Assembly (NCBI GenBank): GCA_026686845.1
Contig: JAIVEN010000011.1
Location: forward strand, 24,848,501 to 24,912,500
Reading direction: 5' to 3'
DNA: 64,000 nt
Source of the DNA: Adenanthera pavonina
Lineage: Eukaryota > Streptophyta > Magnoliopsida > Fabales > Fabaceae
Shown piece after piece: positions 1-12,737 of the stretch. Under the pieces are notes generated by a model, which was not told the origin of the DNA, ran no database searches, and saw only the letters and a program-made list of their open reading frames with translations. Positions within the stretch are counted from its first letter, which is position 1. Each line of letters starts with the position of its first letter. Both the position numbers and the translations under genes were made by a program.

Positions 1-2697
1 TTTTGCTAAAGCATTTAAAGTCATTAATAAATGAAAATATCAGCAAACTCATATCTCAAGCTATACCCATGAGCTGCTACTTCAAAACTTAAGAAAAGAG
101 GGGAAGAAGGTGTAGAATCCACATTACCTTGAAGACTAAAGCCCTAACACACCAAAACCTTATCCTCGAGCTCAGGAAGTAAAACCTAAATAGAACCACT
201 CCCAAAGATCCCGAAATAACACTTTTTGTAGAGGAAGCTTGAATTATAACGTAAAATCTTAGGCTAGAAAGCCTCAAAACTAGGACTAAAGGATCTCAAC
301 ACCCCCATAGATTCAAAAAAACAAGGCATTTTGAGTAAGACCAACCAAGTGGAAAGCTTGGTCTAGCCCTGCAACTAGCTTAGTTGGTGCCTTGGTGATC
401 AATGCCTTTGTCAATGACAGCAGTTTGCCGCATTTTGGGCCAACTTTTGATGCATATAACTTCTTACTCCGACCTCTAATCGATGGAATTTCAAAGACCA
501 CAAGATACACTCAATCCTTTCTAACTTTAGGCACAATCCTCACTCCAAAATTCCCCCATATAGAGATTTTAGATGTTCGAGACCAAATAGCCAGTTTTTG
601 GCTGAAACCAACCACTAACAATCTAAAATACCATACCAAAATCCATTTAGTTACCAAATCTCTTCTAGCAAGTTATAAATGATATTGAGACATAATCCAA
701 GGAGGTTGCACCCTAAAGAAACATCTCCTTTGGATTTTGACCCCCTAAACCCAATCGAACACATAAGTTACATATAAATATCTCCTAAAACTCACCAAAA
801 TCTTAAACCAACCATAAAAACTCCTCTTAATGCACAAATCACATAAGGATCAACTCATACCATGTCCCAAAGCATGATATTTTCACAATGCTAAAACTAG
901 CAACCAGCCGACATAGTAGCTACTAGAGCTCATCAAACCATCTATTTTGATAATTAGTTAGATTTAAGAGTATCAGCCCCAAATGGTAACATGCACACCA
1001 AAATACTAAAGAAAACAATTAAAGACAAACAGAAAGAGTTACATGGCCTTAATAGTACCTTTATACTTGGAACAATACCACATATACTAAACATATGTCC
1101 TCCAAACAGTATCAATGCAAAATAGCCAACTACTCAAATATCCCCAAAAGCCACTAAAGAAGCACTAAGCCTCCTTAATATTGTCCATGCTAGAGCTAAA
1201 ACCTTCACCTAAAATATAAGCCACAAAAAGGGAGTGAGATAGTGTCCCAGTAACCAAGAGCTGACTCACACAAACATAAAGCTACAAAATATAATTTCAC
1301 ATGCATGCACAAGGATATGGATATACGAAATGATAGGATGCTCTTGATATACAAGTACCCATAACAAGCATGGCTAGAACCATGGGCTAATTACTATCAC
1401 AAGATATCCTTAACAAGTAGCCTCCCTCTAACAACCAATAAAGTTCGATTTTGGGGTAAACACTAAGCTCTCCTCCAACTAGTCATGTCCTAGCCATATT
1501 CCATTACACTAATAGTTAGACTAGGGTTCTCCTTCCCCTAGACCAACCAAACTGGTTGCGACTTAGAGAAGGTGTATCCCTAATCCGCAACCACTTATAC
1601 CTCTTGGCTAAAGGACAGTAATTTAGTGACAGGGATATTATAAGCCTTGCCACTTGTGCATAAGGCCTTGTGTGTAATTTAGTGGATCGACATACCATGT
1701 GATATTCCAACGACATCATCACCCAACCAATATATGCTTAACTATACATAACCATCAGTGACAATACTATCATGCTATGCCAACATGTCTTCTCATGCCA
1801 TATTCCATCATGTTAACATAATAACAACAATCCAGTATCTCATAAGGATGCTCAACATCATAATTCAAATACTATCACAAGTGAATAAATATATTCATAC
1901 AAATGGTTTGTTGCTTCCATTTACTAATCATATACTTAAGATATAAAGGGTAAAAGACTTACTAGCCATGTCAACATGCATATCATGATACGAAAAGTTT
2001 CAAGCATACAAAAATAGAAAGAGTTTCACCCCAGTTACCTCGAATCGCCTGTACACACACATGAGCCCACGGTAGGCCCTCGAATCACCAACTACATACA
2101 TAAAAGAAATACATACCAAATCAGAATATGACTCCCAGGCATGATTTTAGATCTAACAAACATAAAAATTCCCATAAGACCATCTATCCACAAAAACCAC
2201 ATAGAGCCTTCAAGACCAAAAGTTCATCACATAACCACTTAGCCATTTACCTTGAATCAATCACTTCCAAAAGCCTTCTTAAAGTGTATAAATCAATTAA
2301 GTAAGCTTATACCCTAGACAATCAAAGAACAAAAAAATCAAGTGGTGGCAAAATTTTTGGTTGACCCCAAACTTTAACAAGTTACCTTCCTAGTTTCTAA
2401 CCAAGCATCCAATATAACACCCACTCATCAATAAACCTAAATCAACTCCAAAAACAATCATGAACCCAAACAATTCAGATATCATGGAGATTCCAAATGT
2501 TGGAGACTAGGGTTTAAGGAATACATAAATTAATCACCCAAAAATAGTTACCTCGAGCTTGTAAACACCAAACACACCTTATTAAGACATTTTAACATAA
2601 ATTAATCAGTGGAAAAACACCATACATTGATGATTCAAGCTTCCCATAGCCAAAACACTTTGATTCCTAGCCTAGAACCTTGAACCCTAGCAGGCAA
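1..2697 (-). repeat. Degenerate LTR remnant related to the Tekay-like family
   Basis: No gene is visible here. Several blocks match, in the same order and orientation, the LTRs of the young chromovirus at 34564-44329. Bases about 430-510 match LTR sequence near 34840-34920 (the 'ataacttcttactccgacct' block). Bases 1230-1270 match the 'gtgagacaatgtctcagtaacc' block near 35470. Bases 1515-1710 match the region near 35740-35850, including 'tttagtgacaggga'. Divergence is high, so this is an old copy. It is cut by the window start on the left and ends at the LTR terminus at 2698 on the right. The short reading frames inside it are chance. Confidence 0.6.
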
Positions 2698-4748
2698 TGT
2701 AACATCTTATAATTTAATGCCTTTCCCTTGTAAACTACTTAGTTTTAAAGCATTTAAAAGCACCTTGAGAACTTGAACCAATCAAAAACTTGAAAATATT
2801 AAAAACTATTTTCACAGACTTAATAGTAAATTGCCCAGTAAATTTTCAAAAATCATAATTAAATGCAAACAAATCATTTCATAGTGGTTCAGTCTCTAAA
2901 AATTGTGCACATCTTGAACTTCATGACAAAAATATTAAACTAGAAAGATATCTCTCACATTTTTATACTTTGTTCTTTAAATTTTAGTATTTATTTTCTG
3001 CTTGCAGTTTCTATCCAAATCCTGAACCATAACTTTGAACTTTCATATCTCATAAAATACAAAGCCCATTTGTTTATTCTTAGTATCATTAGAAAGCTCT
3101 ATGTGCCTATTTTGTAACCGTATACACTTGTATATTATTATATGCCCACTGATCAAAGTACCAACACAATCCTTCAGGAGTCAGAATTATCCTTCACTGG
3201 AACAGTTTTGAGAAAACATGCATATCTTCTATTGTATAACTCTAAATACATCCCAACTAGTGCCATATTATTCATGAGACATAGCTCTAATAATTTATAT
3301 AGACATTTTAATTTTTGGAAACATATTTGAGTTTATACAATAGTTCTAAAATAGACAGTATATACAATCAAAATAGTTTCCAGCAAATCATTCTTCTTCT
3401 TCAATCCTCTTAGCCATATGCTTTCCCTTGGCATTACTTGGCCCTATCATTTGGGAAACTATTAGGGTGAGATTGGAAAATCTCAGTAGTCAACTTGCAT
3501 ATGCCAATACATTATCACAATACATTTAAACATTGGAAAACATTATATACTTTTATAAAACATATAAAACATCCCTGTGTCTAACATAAAAACAAGATAT
3601 CTCACGCTTAGCCCTCATCATAAAGACAATCAACCAATGATAGAAATAATCATGGCAACAAGATGGCAATGTTTTCATAACAATTAACATGTAAAACATC
3701 ATTAAGTAATAACATAAAAACAATGGCAAGAGACTACTTTGGTGCTTTAACTTCTTTAAGTTCAACCTTGCTTTTTAGTAGCTTTAGCTTGCTTCTTCAA
3801 CTCGTTTAAAGCCTAACAACATCAATAAACCTTACAAAATAATTTGCTAACATAAATTGAGTTCTTATATGCATAGTGGACCCTAAACTTTAACATTATG
3901 CAAATGAATTTTAACCTTGAATCTCTTGATCTTTATTGACTATTTTGCATACTTGGAACTCAATGGAGGCATTAGTTTTCTCAAAATCCAACCCTAAGGT
4001 ACACTTCCCTTCTTAGCCAAGACATACACTTGAGGGACTCAAAGTTGGAAGCTTCAATCTTTATCCCCTTGGTCATGCATTCTAGGTATTATGCAACATC
4101 ACAAACTCATTACAATCATTGTCCTAAATGAAACACAAATCCTAGCCTATCTTTCTTGCTTTGGCCAAGACTAAGAGACCTTTGGAGAAGGAGGAAAATA
4201 CTTCAAAACCATAACCAATCTCATGCTAAATAGAAGAGGAAAGAAATGGAGAGGATAACTCTTACCTTTGGAGCTTTCTTGCTTGCCTTCCTTCTCCTCT
4301 TCTTCCTCACCTTCTTTCTCTCTTCTCTTTCTCACTCTCTTGGCCTTCTTTCTCTTTCCACCTCAAGCCCTCTCTCCCTTTCTCTTTATCCTTGTCTCCT
4401 CTTTGGAGAAAATGAGCAAATGGTAAGGAGGAGTCTTGGATATTTATAGAAAAAGTAGAGTGATTTTGGCCTTTAGATTCAATCTTGACCTAATTGCTCC
4501 AAATTATTCTCCAATTATTTATAGAAATTTACCATTTTTCCCATAGATATTTTGGTCCTTGTGAGAGGGGGTGGGAAGGGTATTTTTGTCCTCTAATTCC
4601 CTCCAATTTTCTGTCATAATGAAAGAGAAGAGAAAAATTACTACTTTGCCATTTTATAGATCCAATTGGCTCCAGTTTGTGTACTTTTTTCCAGGTTTTC
4701 TATTATATTCTGTATTCTTTTTACGTACTTTATCTTTGGGCCCCACAA
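2698..4748 (-). repeat. Degenerate LTR, second long-LTR family, inverted copy
   Basis: The block begins with tgtaacatct, an LTR-type terminus. It is a diverged reverse-complement relative of the LTRs at 4749-10419. Shared landmarks are the 'ggtgagatt...atctca' block near 3465, a CT-rich tract at 4280-4400 (its purine-rich mirror lies at 5530-5590), and 'ggccccaca' at 4740. Its far end is cut where the next LTR was inserted at 4749. No coding sequence is supported. The Leu/Ser-rich frame at 4246-4449 is only a translation of the CT-rich tract. Confidence 0.5.
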
Positions 4749-5901
4749 TGTAACATCCTCGATTTTTCTAATGTTATGATATACATGAAAACGTTATTAT
4801 AAAAGCATGATTGAAAAAGATATGGCATGATGATAATTTTTTATATTTGGTCATTAAATGGAATTAATTTGCCCTAAGGTCACACAAGGAATTAAGTTTG
4901 GTCCATAATTGGAATAAATTACAAATTTGGTCCTTAATTGGAATTCATTTCGAAAACTGTAAAAAAAATGATATACCTGTTAAAATGGACCTCTTGATAT
5001 GTTGGACCTATTAGAATAATGTATTGAATCCTCAAAGAATCAATTTGAACCAATACAAACTGCAGAATGCAGCAGAATTAAACATTACATTGAAAAAATA
5101 TTGTGGGCCCCACAAACACAGAAAAATAAAAAGGAAAAGTATATAGGCCCCACATAAATAGAGTTTTAGATAGTTAATTAAATTAAATATAGGTCATAAA
5201 CCAATGTATTCCTATATGCATAAAGGAATAAACAGTATTAGAAAATACTGTAAAGTACCTTTAACTATCCAAGTATAAAGTAACAAATACATGATACATC
5301 TAGTCTAGGAAAAATATGCACTATAAAGGACACTCCTTCTCCTCTTATTGGCTAAAAATATAGCACATGTTTTGGAGGATTATTTTATCAAATATAATGT
5401 TATGAATGATGTATTTTAAAGTGGACGCTTGGACACAATTTTGAGGACTTACTTTACTTATGTATACTCCCTCTTGGTCAACCTTAAAAAGGATAAAAAG
5501 GGAGAGAGTGAGCTACAAATTTTCCTAAGGAAGAAAGGAGAAGGCGTGAGAAGAAGAAGGAGAAAGGAAGAAGAGAAAGCAACGGTTCAAGAGGTAAATT
5601 TCTCCTTCCAACTTTTAGGGTTTTCTAGTTTAAGTTTTAGCTTGGATAAGATAGTATGATTGAGTTTTCCTCCTCTGCTCCTAAGAGTATGATTTTAGCC
5701 AAGCATAGAAAATGAAAGGGGAAGTGTTTTCATGCAATAAACCTAGGACAAAGTGTGAACTAGTGCAAGAAAGTATGATTTCACAAGTTTAAGCAGAGTT
5801 GTAATGAAATCTCCTTTCCTTTCTAAGAGGTGTTTTCGACTGAGACTAAAAGTGAAGAAGGAGTAGGAATTTCATGAATCTAATGATAAAAATGGATTTC
5901 T

Positions 5902-8900
5902 TGTAATATCCTAAATTGCATGAAGGATACAATGGTATGTATTAAGATATAGGCATGTGGCATGTGAAGCATGAAAAGATGGAAAATGAAGTAAGGCAGT
6001 AAGTTCATATGCTTAGTCCTTAATTGGAATTAATTTCTTATATGATCCTTAGAAGGAATTATGTTCGATCCTTAGTTAGAATTAATTTTTCATAAGGTCC
6101 TTAGTAGGAGTTAATTTTTCATAAGGTCCTTAGTAGGAGTTAATTTCAGAACTGAGCTGAAATTTTATGCAATATACTTGTTTAATCAAAACTCTTGATG
6201 ACCTGAGCATAACAATATAAGTATTGGATAGCTAGAAGGTCGAGGTTGAAAGATAAACCGATTTGAAAGTACAATGGAAAGAATTATTGGTCCTTGAGGA
6301 AATTACGAGAAAGTACCCAAAAGAATAAGTATTTGCATATTTGCCCAGCTCAAGAGCAATTTCACAATTTCATAAAATTACTGTCAAAGCAAAGCTTGTG
6401 ACATGTCAGACACAATGGTATATTGCATAGAGGTTAACTGATTTAACATAAAAAAAAGTTTAGAGCTAAGTGGTAAAAAGTAACCGCATAAGAAAAAAAA
6501 CGGTATTATGGCCCCACAAAAGGCAAAAAAGTAAAAGGAAAAATATATGGACCCTACACAGATATATTTTGGGACAAGATAATTAAGGAAACATATATGC
6601 AAATTTAGAATAATTTTGTATCTATAAAGTAACAAAATACTACAAAAGTAATTTTAACAGTACAGGTAAAAGTACCTGACATAGGATATATCTGAACTAG
6701 GAAAAATATGCAGTATGTGGCAAGATATTCTCTCCCTTAGACATGGCAGTAGCTACCATGTGGCAAAATTGGAATATTTAAATGATTTTTATAAATACTT
6801 CTTGAACAAGTATTTAAGAGTAACCATGCTAAAACTATTCAAGATTAGGCAATATGACCATGGGTGGATTAAGTAAGCAAACCTCTCTCTTTCATCCAGT
6901 ATTGGATGACATTTTCAGCTGTCATTTGAGGGGAATCAATTATTTTATTAATTTTTAAACTGCTTCTTAAAAAAGTAGTCAAGTTAACCAAATTTAGGAA
7001 AAGTAACCATAAGTAGTCAAAGTGGATTAAGTGAGTTAATTCTCTCTTTCTTCTCATTTGGATAACACACTTGCGGCTACAAACAAGAGAGAAAAACTCC
7101 AAGAAAACCTGAGAGAGAGAGAGAGAGAGAGAGAGAAAAGAGAAGAAAAAAATAAGAGCAAGGTGGAAAGATTCAAGGCTCAAGTATTTGGCAAGTGTTT
7201 CTACCACAATAAACTTGTTATTTCAAGTGGTTTGAAAATGTTTCATGGAGTGTTTTTCTTCCTCTTCCCCTTTGTAATTTTTTACCAAGCCTTTGAGTGA
7301 GAGAGAAATGGATTTTCATGCACCAAAATGAGAGGAAATCACAAACTAGTCATTTAAAGCATCATTCTATAAGTTATTTGAAGTATTTTCGAAGGAAATA
7401 TTTTTCTCTCATTTTCTCATGGTTTCAGCCATAACAGGGCATCATTCTAGAGTGAAATTTTCATGGATTTGATGCCAAAAATGGATTCCACATGGTACAA
7501 AACCTTAACAACAAGTATTGTTTTAAAGGGAAAGACTAAAATCAACTATATTGATTTTTAGGTTTAGTTTAAGACTTTAAGAAGAGGGTCATGAAATTAG
7601 TGGCCTATGTGGATGTTTGATGTTGTGTTTGGAATTATGAAAGCCTAAGTAAGCTGTTGGAAGAGGTGGAATCAAGTGGAAAAGCAAAGGAAATCATTAA
7701 GGTACCATTTTACCTTTTTTATGCATTATGTTATCCTATGTTGATTTTTTGAACTCTATGACTTGTCTTAATGCTATGTTGATGTTTTGTGATTATTGGC
7801 TGATTTAAATGAATTGGATTATGACCCCGGGATGTCCAATATACAAAGGGAAACTTTGCCAAAATATTTATAAAATTAAATGGCATAACATGATTTAAAA
7901 TGATTTATTGTGAATGCTTGATGTTTATGAGCTATGTGATGATATACATGCATGAATGGTAATTTTACTAAGATTCTTTGAATCTCACCCTTTCAAATGA
8001 CTGATATGCTTAGGGACAAGTTATTACAATGATGCAAGGGAGACCAAGAGCAAGGAAACAAATTGTGAAGATTGATGATTATTATGTTATATCTCTCTAC
8101 AATTTTATGTAATTTGTATAAAATTGTAAATGAATGTATGAGGCTGCCACTATTTATTATCATGTATCTCTAAGTCCCTTCTTGATGTTATGTGCAGATT
8201 TGGAATAATGAATGATGATATGAACATGTCATGAAGCTTATATTACCAAGATATGCATGGAAAGACTCATTTTGAACATCCTAATAGAAATATAGATATT
8301 GTTCATATGTAAAAAGGTATGATGTATAAATAGTATTTATGCTCTAAAAGGAGATGGAATAATATTTCTAAAGAACCCTAGATCAGTCAATTTAGCTAAG
8401 TACGCGATTTATAATGAATTTCTAAAATTAGGGGTCAAAATTGAAGAGTGTAGAAAAACTGGAATACACACTATAAATACTGGCTATTTATATACTCAAT
8501 GTAAAATCTTACTAAGCTCCAAAAATTCTATGGTTAGTATGTTTAGAAGGCTCTATGCCTTAAGTTTAATATGCCACTGTTTCGATGTAATTGGAGTCAT
8601 ATAATGAGAGAAATGTAAGTTTTCCTAAAACTATTCCAGTAGCAGTTAAGTTCTGACCCTTAGTGATTCATGATAATACTATGCCCTACTCTATCAAAAT
8701 AAATGTAAGACAATTATATTCAAAAAGTAGACATGTAGAAATTTCAAATGACATAAATAATGCACAAATTGGCTCAAGATAGAATGAGGAATGAATTTTT
8801 AAAATTAAGGACAAAATCTTGGGACAGTGAAAAATAACCAAATAAATGATAATTCTTTGTGATAAATACTGTATAAATTGGTATGTTAAAGCTACTATTC

Positions 8901-9153
8901 CTATTTTTTTTTCATGTAAAAAATGTTTTAAGCTATTTTTAGAGATTTGAATCACTTTCATGTGATTTTTTTAGATTTAGTTATGAATTTCCAAAGTTCA
9001 CTTAGGAGATTGAGGATACTAAATGAATAGTAACCAAGAATTTTTTATTTTTCAATTTTGGTTCCTCATGAGATTCAAGCTCCTAAAATGGTACAAATGG
9101 ACTTAAGTGAAGTCTAAGACATGGGAATTAAAGTCATAATTTAAGGTGTTACA
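5902..9153 (+). repeat. Solo LTR inserted inside the older LTR (TSD tttct)
   Basis: The LTR starts tgtaatatcc and ends ggtgttaca, about 3.25 kb long. It is flanked by a perfect 5-bp duplication, tttct at 5897-5901 and at 9154-9158. No gag or pol sequence accompanies it, so it is best read as a solo LTR left by LTR-LTR recombination. It contains two near-identical copies of a 29-bp unit at about 6091-6150 ('cataaggtccttagtagg...') and a (GA)n tract. The host LTR is a relative of the same family. Confidence 0.7.
7111..7136. repeat. (GA)13 microsatellite
   Basis: A perfect GA dinucleotide run inside the solo LTR at 5902-9153, in a purine-rich stretch. It matches in position the purine-rich tract of the sister LTR near 5530-5590. 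Confidence 0.95.
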
Positions 9154-10419
9154 TTTCTCATACTTGAATTAGCTAAGAATAAGTTAGGTTTTCAAAAGAA
9201 AGTTAAAGATAAGATAAATGAAACTTTAGGGTTTTATGGTTCTTTGTAACTTGGCCTAAGGAAATAGATTATTTATAAGTGTTTGATAATGTATTTAGGT
9301 TTGGGATGACTTAGGAAAGCAAGTGGTATGGAAAAAAATTTTACCAAGGGAGCAAATTTACACTTCTTCCTTTATGTTACCTTATTATGTTTTATGATAT
9401 TCTATGACTTGCCATATTGTTATTTTGATTATTGGTGACTGGTTTTGGCTGTCTCTAATGTAAGGGCTTTGCTTGGGATGTTCATTTTCTAGGAGGAAAC
9501 TCTACTCTAGGAGGAAACTCTACTGAAATTTTTATATAACACCATGATATTATATGTTTTAATATGATTTAAATAATAGCATGCTAGATGATATAATTGC
9601 CTGAAATTAATTTGCTACTAGGATTTTATAATCTCATCATTCCAAACACTAACATTGCTAGGGTCAAATCATGGCAAGGATCAAAGGAAGGCAAAAGACA
9701 AGGAGGAAGATAGTTATAATTAAGATGTTATTGGCATTAGAACTATGTTATTTTTAATTATTGTGCAAAATTTTGTATGAACTTTTAAATCTGTACTGAT
9801 ATGTAATTACGCTCCCTTGAGCTTCTCATGATGTTAGCTATGAATTATGGACAAGTTAAATTTATGTACATATGTTATGAGGTTAGTTTTGGAAAAATAT
9901 TGCCTTAAATTACCTATTATGACATGCTAAGGATGAAACATAATAAGTTTGTCCAAAACAGGATATAATGTATGAGTAATTTACATGCTTCGAAAGTGGA
10001 CAAAAAGAGATTTCTAAGAAGCCAAAGAACACTCAAATTGGCTAAGTGTAATGAGTCATGAATTTTCATAGTTAAGGTGAAAAAACTGGAAAGTTGCAAA
10101 ATTGACCATATAAACAGTAAATTTCGTGCTAAATACTGTATGAATTGGTATGTTCAAAGTTTTATTTCATATTTTTTCTACATAGATAATGTTTTAAGTT
10201 ATTTTTAAAGACTAAAATCACCTTCATACAATTTTTCTTGAATTAGCTATAATTTTTCAAAATTTAGTCTGGAAAATGGGGTGACCAAATGAACAATACT
10301 GCAAAAATTTTTATTTTTCTGTTTTGGTCTTTCAAATGATCAAGCCACTAAACCTAATCAAGAGGGACCAAAATGAGGTCTAATATATGGGAAATGAAGT
10401 ATAAATGTAAGATGTTGCA

Positions 10420-11204
10420 CACTACCTTTTTCTCTTTACTTCTTCATATGGAGTCAACTTGTCTTATTTACTTTTTTATTACTCATCTTATTCTATTAGC
10501 ATTTACTATTTACTAGGACCCGCCTTTTAGTGTACGTATACTTTTCCTTCTCCAGGCCCACATATCCTATATCACTTGCACTTTTACCTTACATCATAAT
10601 ATTATAATATTATTTTCTCTCTCTATTTTTGTAAAATGACCATTTTGCTCTTATCTTTTAGTAAAATGACTATTTTTTTCTCTTTTAAGCCCTTTTTCTC
10701 AATCTTTTTATGCTATTTTGGGCCTTTAACCTATTTAATTATGTTTCTAAACATCCCTAATCATCATATATCAAACCAAAACAATTTCATATCTTTTCAT
10801 ATCATCTTCTAATCATTCAAGCATTTATAGAAATATAGGGATGTCATAGAGACAAAGTGGAGGAGATGGATGGAACACTATTCATGTAAGGGGAGATGTG
10901 GTTTTTAAAAAAAAATTCATGACTTGGTGCCACAGCGCCAATAGAATCTGGTTCAAAATTCAAATCTTCCCCAATTTTCCTATTTCCCCTACCTTACTCT
11001 TTTGGTCTTGTATAATTCCAAGAATAACCCTTTCCTTTAGTCTATACACTTGTTCAAGATAAAATAATTAGGGTTGTTACATATAGAGTCATGCACATAG
11101 CTTGGTGTTGCGGCTAGCATTTACTAGCACCGCGGCATCAGCCCTCTTTTTTTTATTTTGTTTTGCTTTAGTTTCCCGCTTGTCCCTTTGGTCCCTACCC
11201 CTCT
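10420..11204. other. AT-rich intergenic repeat remnant, no gene
   Basis: No gene is supported. Sequence at about 10990-11081 (ending 'ttagggttgttaca') resembles the sequence on the far side of the next element, at about 12738-12815. A diverged direct duplication of roughly 200 bp therefore existed here before the element at 11205 inserted into its second copy. The 'ttgttaca' end resembles an LTR terminus, so this may be more old LTR material. Confidence 0.4.
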
Positions 11205-11607
11205 TGATATGAACAAGGGAGAGGGGTAGAGTAGAATGATAAAGAAAGTAAGATGAAGGTAAAAGAATCTGAGAGAGAAAAGGAAGAATTCAGGGGAAAA
11301 AGAGAAATATCACAAATCTTAACTAAATTATTACTTAAAGTCTGAATATAACTAAGCAACGAGGCTCTTATTTATAGAGCTCAAATCATAGTCCTACTAG
11401 AGTTCTAAGATAAAATATCTCCTTTTAAATTATCTTAAATCTAAAATAAAGATAAATCTTAATTTAAATAACTAAATTCTAAGAATAAATAAAATGTAAC
11501 ATCTAAATCCTAATAAATTCAAAATAAATTAAATTAAATATAAATATCCTAATAAAATATATTTATTTAAAAATCCTAGTTATTTTGGGGTTATTCAATT
11601 TCTATCA
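11205..11607 (-). repeat. LTR (3' LTR in element sense) of the compact element
   Basis: It starts tgatatgaac and ends tctatca. On the minus strand it contains gctctataaataag, a plausible TATA box for the LTR promoter. It aligns along its length with 12341-12737, with many substitutions, so the insertion is not recent. Confidence 0.8.
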
Positions 11608-12009
11608 TTCTCCCCCACTTAAAAGAACTTTCCTCTGGAGAGGTAATACTCCACAAAGCATTTAGATCTAGGAAACCTATCCAACAAGCAAAATAGAAAA
11701 GGATGAGATCTTCAAAGACCCAAGTATTATTTAACCTAGGAATTCCTTTCCAATGAAAAACGTAACACAGTGGAGAGAATCATCAAATGAGAGAACATAC
11801 TACTTCTCCATAATAGCAATGAATTTTACAATAGGTAACATAACACATGAATAAGGTGGCACAAAGATAAGATGGAACTGAGGACCACAATCAACAACCA
11901 TAGATGACACCATTTCTATTGGTGAAATTGTTTGTTGAGCTTGTTCCTTCTTAAAGCTTTCATCTTCCAGAGGTAAGAAAGGCATCATTGTAAGAGCATA
12001 ATTATTACC

Positions 12010-12290
12010 TTCTATGAAGAAACTTCACTTTTAAGATCAAAACTTAGAGAATATTGAGATCGTTCATCTCCATTTAGCTCAAAAATTTCTTTTAAATGTT
12101 GCTCACTTAATTCGTTTATTGACTGCATTATTTCCTCATACAATTTCTCCAACTTTTTGAATCTACGGTTTATTTCTTCAAATTTACAATTTGCTTCTTC
12201 TCGATCTTACTCCATGTCAATTTGCTAAGATTCAAACGCTTGATCTACATACTCTCTGCTACACCTTTTGACTTCCTTAAGGCTTTGTTG
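12010..12290 (-). pseudogene. Gag N-terminal remnant (coiled-coil-like)
   Basis: On the minus strand this stretch translates, with in-frame stops, into a charged helix-like segment (for example NRRFKKLEKLYEEIMQ), just downstream of the primer-binding site. The position fits the start of gag of the parent gypsy element. There are no zinc knuckle, protease or polymerase motifs. The call rests on position and composition only. Confidence 0.35.
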
Positions 12291-12340
12291 GGTAATTTAC
12301 AAATTCTTGGGCATGGTGGAAACTTGGTTCTAATATTAAA

Positions 12341-12737
12341 TAATATGAACATGAGAGGGGTAGATTAAAAAGAAAGAAAAAGCAAAGGAATATAGAAGAA
12401 TTTTAGAGAGAAAAGAAAGAATTTGGAGGGAGGCAGAAATATTACAAATCTCAACTAAATCATTAATTAAAGTCTAAATATAACTAAGTAATGAAACTCT
12501 TATTTATAGAACTTAAGTCATAGTCCTATTAGAGTTATAAGATAAGATATCTCTTTTTAAATTATCTTAAATCTAAATAAAAGATAAATTCTAATTTAAA
12601 TAGCTAAATTCTAAGAATAAATAAAATCTAAAATCTAAATCCTAATAAATTCAAAATAAATAAAATTAAATCTAAATATCCTAAAAATATCTTTATTTAA
12701 AAATCCTAATTATTTTGGGGCTATCCAATCTCTATCA
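12341..12737 (-). repeat. LTR (5' LTR in element sense) of the compact element
   Basis: Partner of 11205-11607. Its outer end, tctatca, is conserved. Its inner end reads taatatgaac, where the partner has tgatatgaac, so the terminal TG has mutated to TA. The shared body contains 'cttatttatagaactta'. Confidence 0.8.

Larger units (their letters stand above)
4749..10419 (+). repeat. Older LTR split by a same-family solo LTR
   Basis: The left part, 4749-5901, starts with tgtaacatcc. The right part, about 9159-10419, ends with gatgttgca. Together they make an LTR of about 2.4 kb. The flanks are cacaa (4744-4748) and cacta (10420-10424), a one-mismatch target duplication. The right part aligns with the last 1.2 kb of the inserted LTR, for example 'atgttttaag(c/t)tattttta'. 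No protein-coding domain was recognised, and no internal region is present, so this looks like a solo LTR. Confidence 0.6.
11205..12737 (-). mobile_element. Compact non-autonomous LTR retrotransposon (TSD cctct)
   Basis: Two LTRs of about 400 bp (11205-11607 and 12341-12737) enclose only about 730 bp. The element is bounded by a perfect 5-bp duplication, cctct at 11200-11204 and 12738-12742. On the minus strand a polypurine tract lies beside the left LTR (plus-strand 'ttctcccccactt' at 11608). A decayed primer-binding site lies beside the right LTR (plus-strand 'tggttctaatatta', compared with the usual tggctctgatacca). The interior keeps only a broken gag-like start. Size and content fit a TRIM or a heavily deleted gypsy derivative. 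The LTR resembles the gypsy LTR at 61340, which suggests a related autonomous family. Confidence 0.8.

Noticed and set aside
4246..4449. Leu/Phe/Ser-rich 67-residue frame that looks like a membrane peptide
   Set aside because: It translates the CT-rich tract of an LTR. The inverted copy at 5429-5659 gives an Arg/Glu/Lys-rich frame from the same LTR region on the opposite strand.
2698..11081. Reading 2698-4748 and 10425-11081 as one LTR split by the 4749-10419 insertion
   Set aside because: The far end 'gggttgttaca' is suggestive, but the flanks ggcaa (2693-2697) and tatag (11082-11086) do not match, so the join is not supported.
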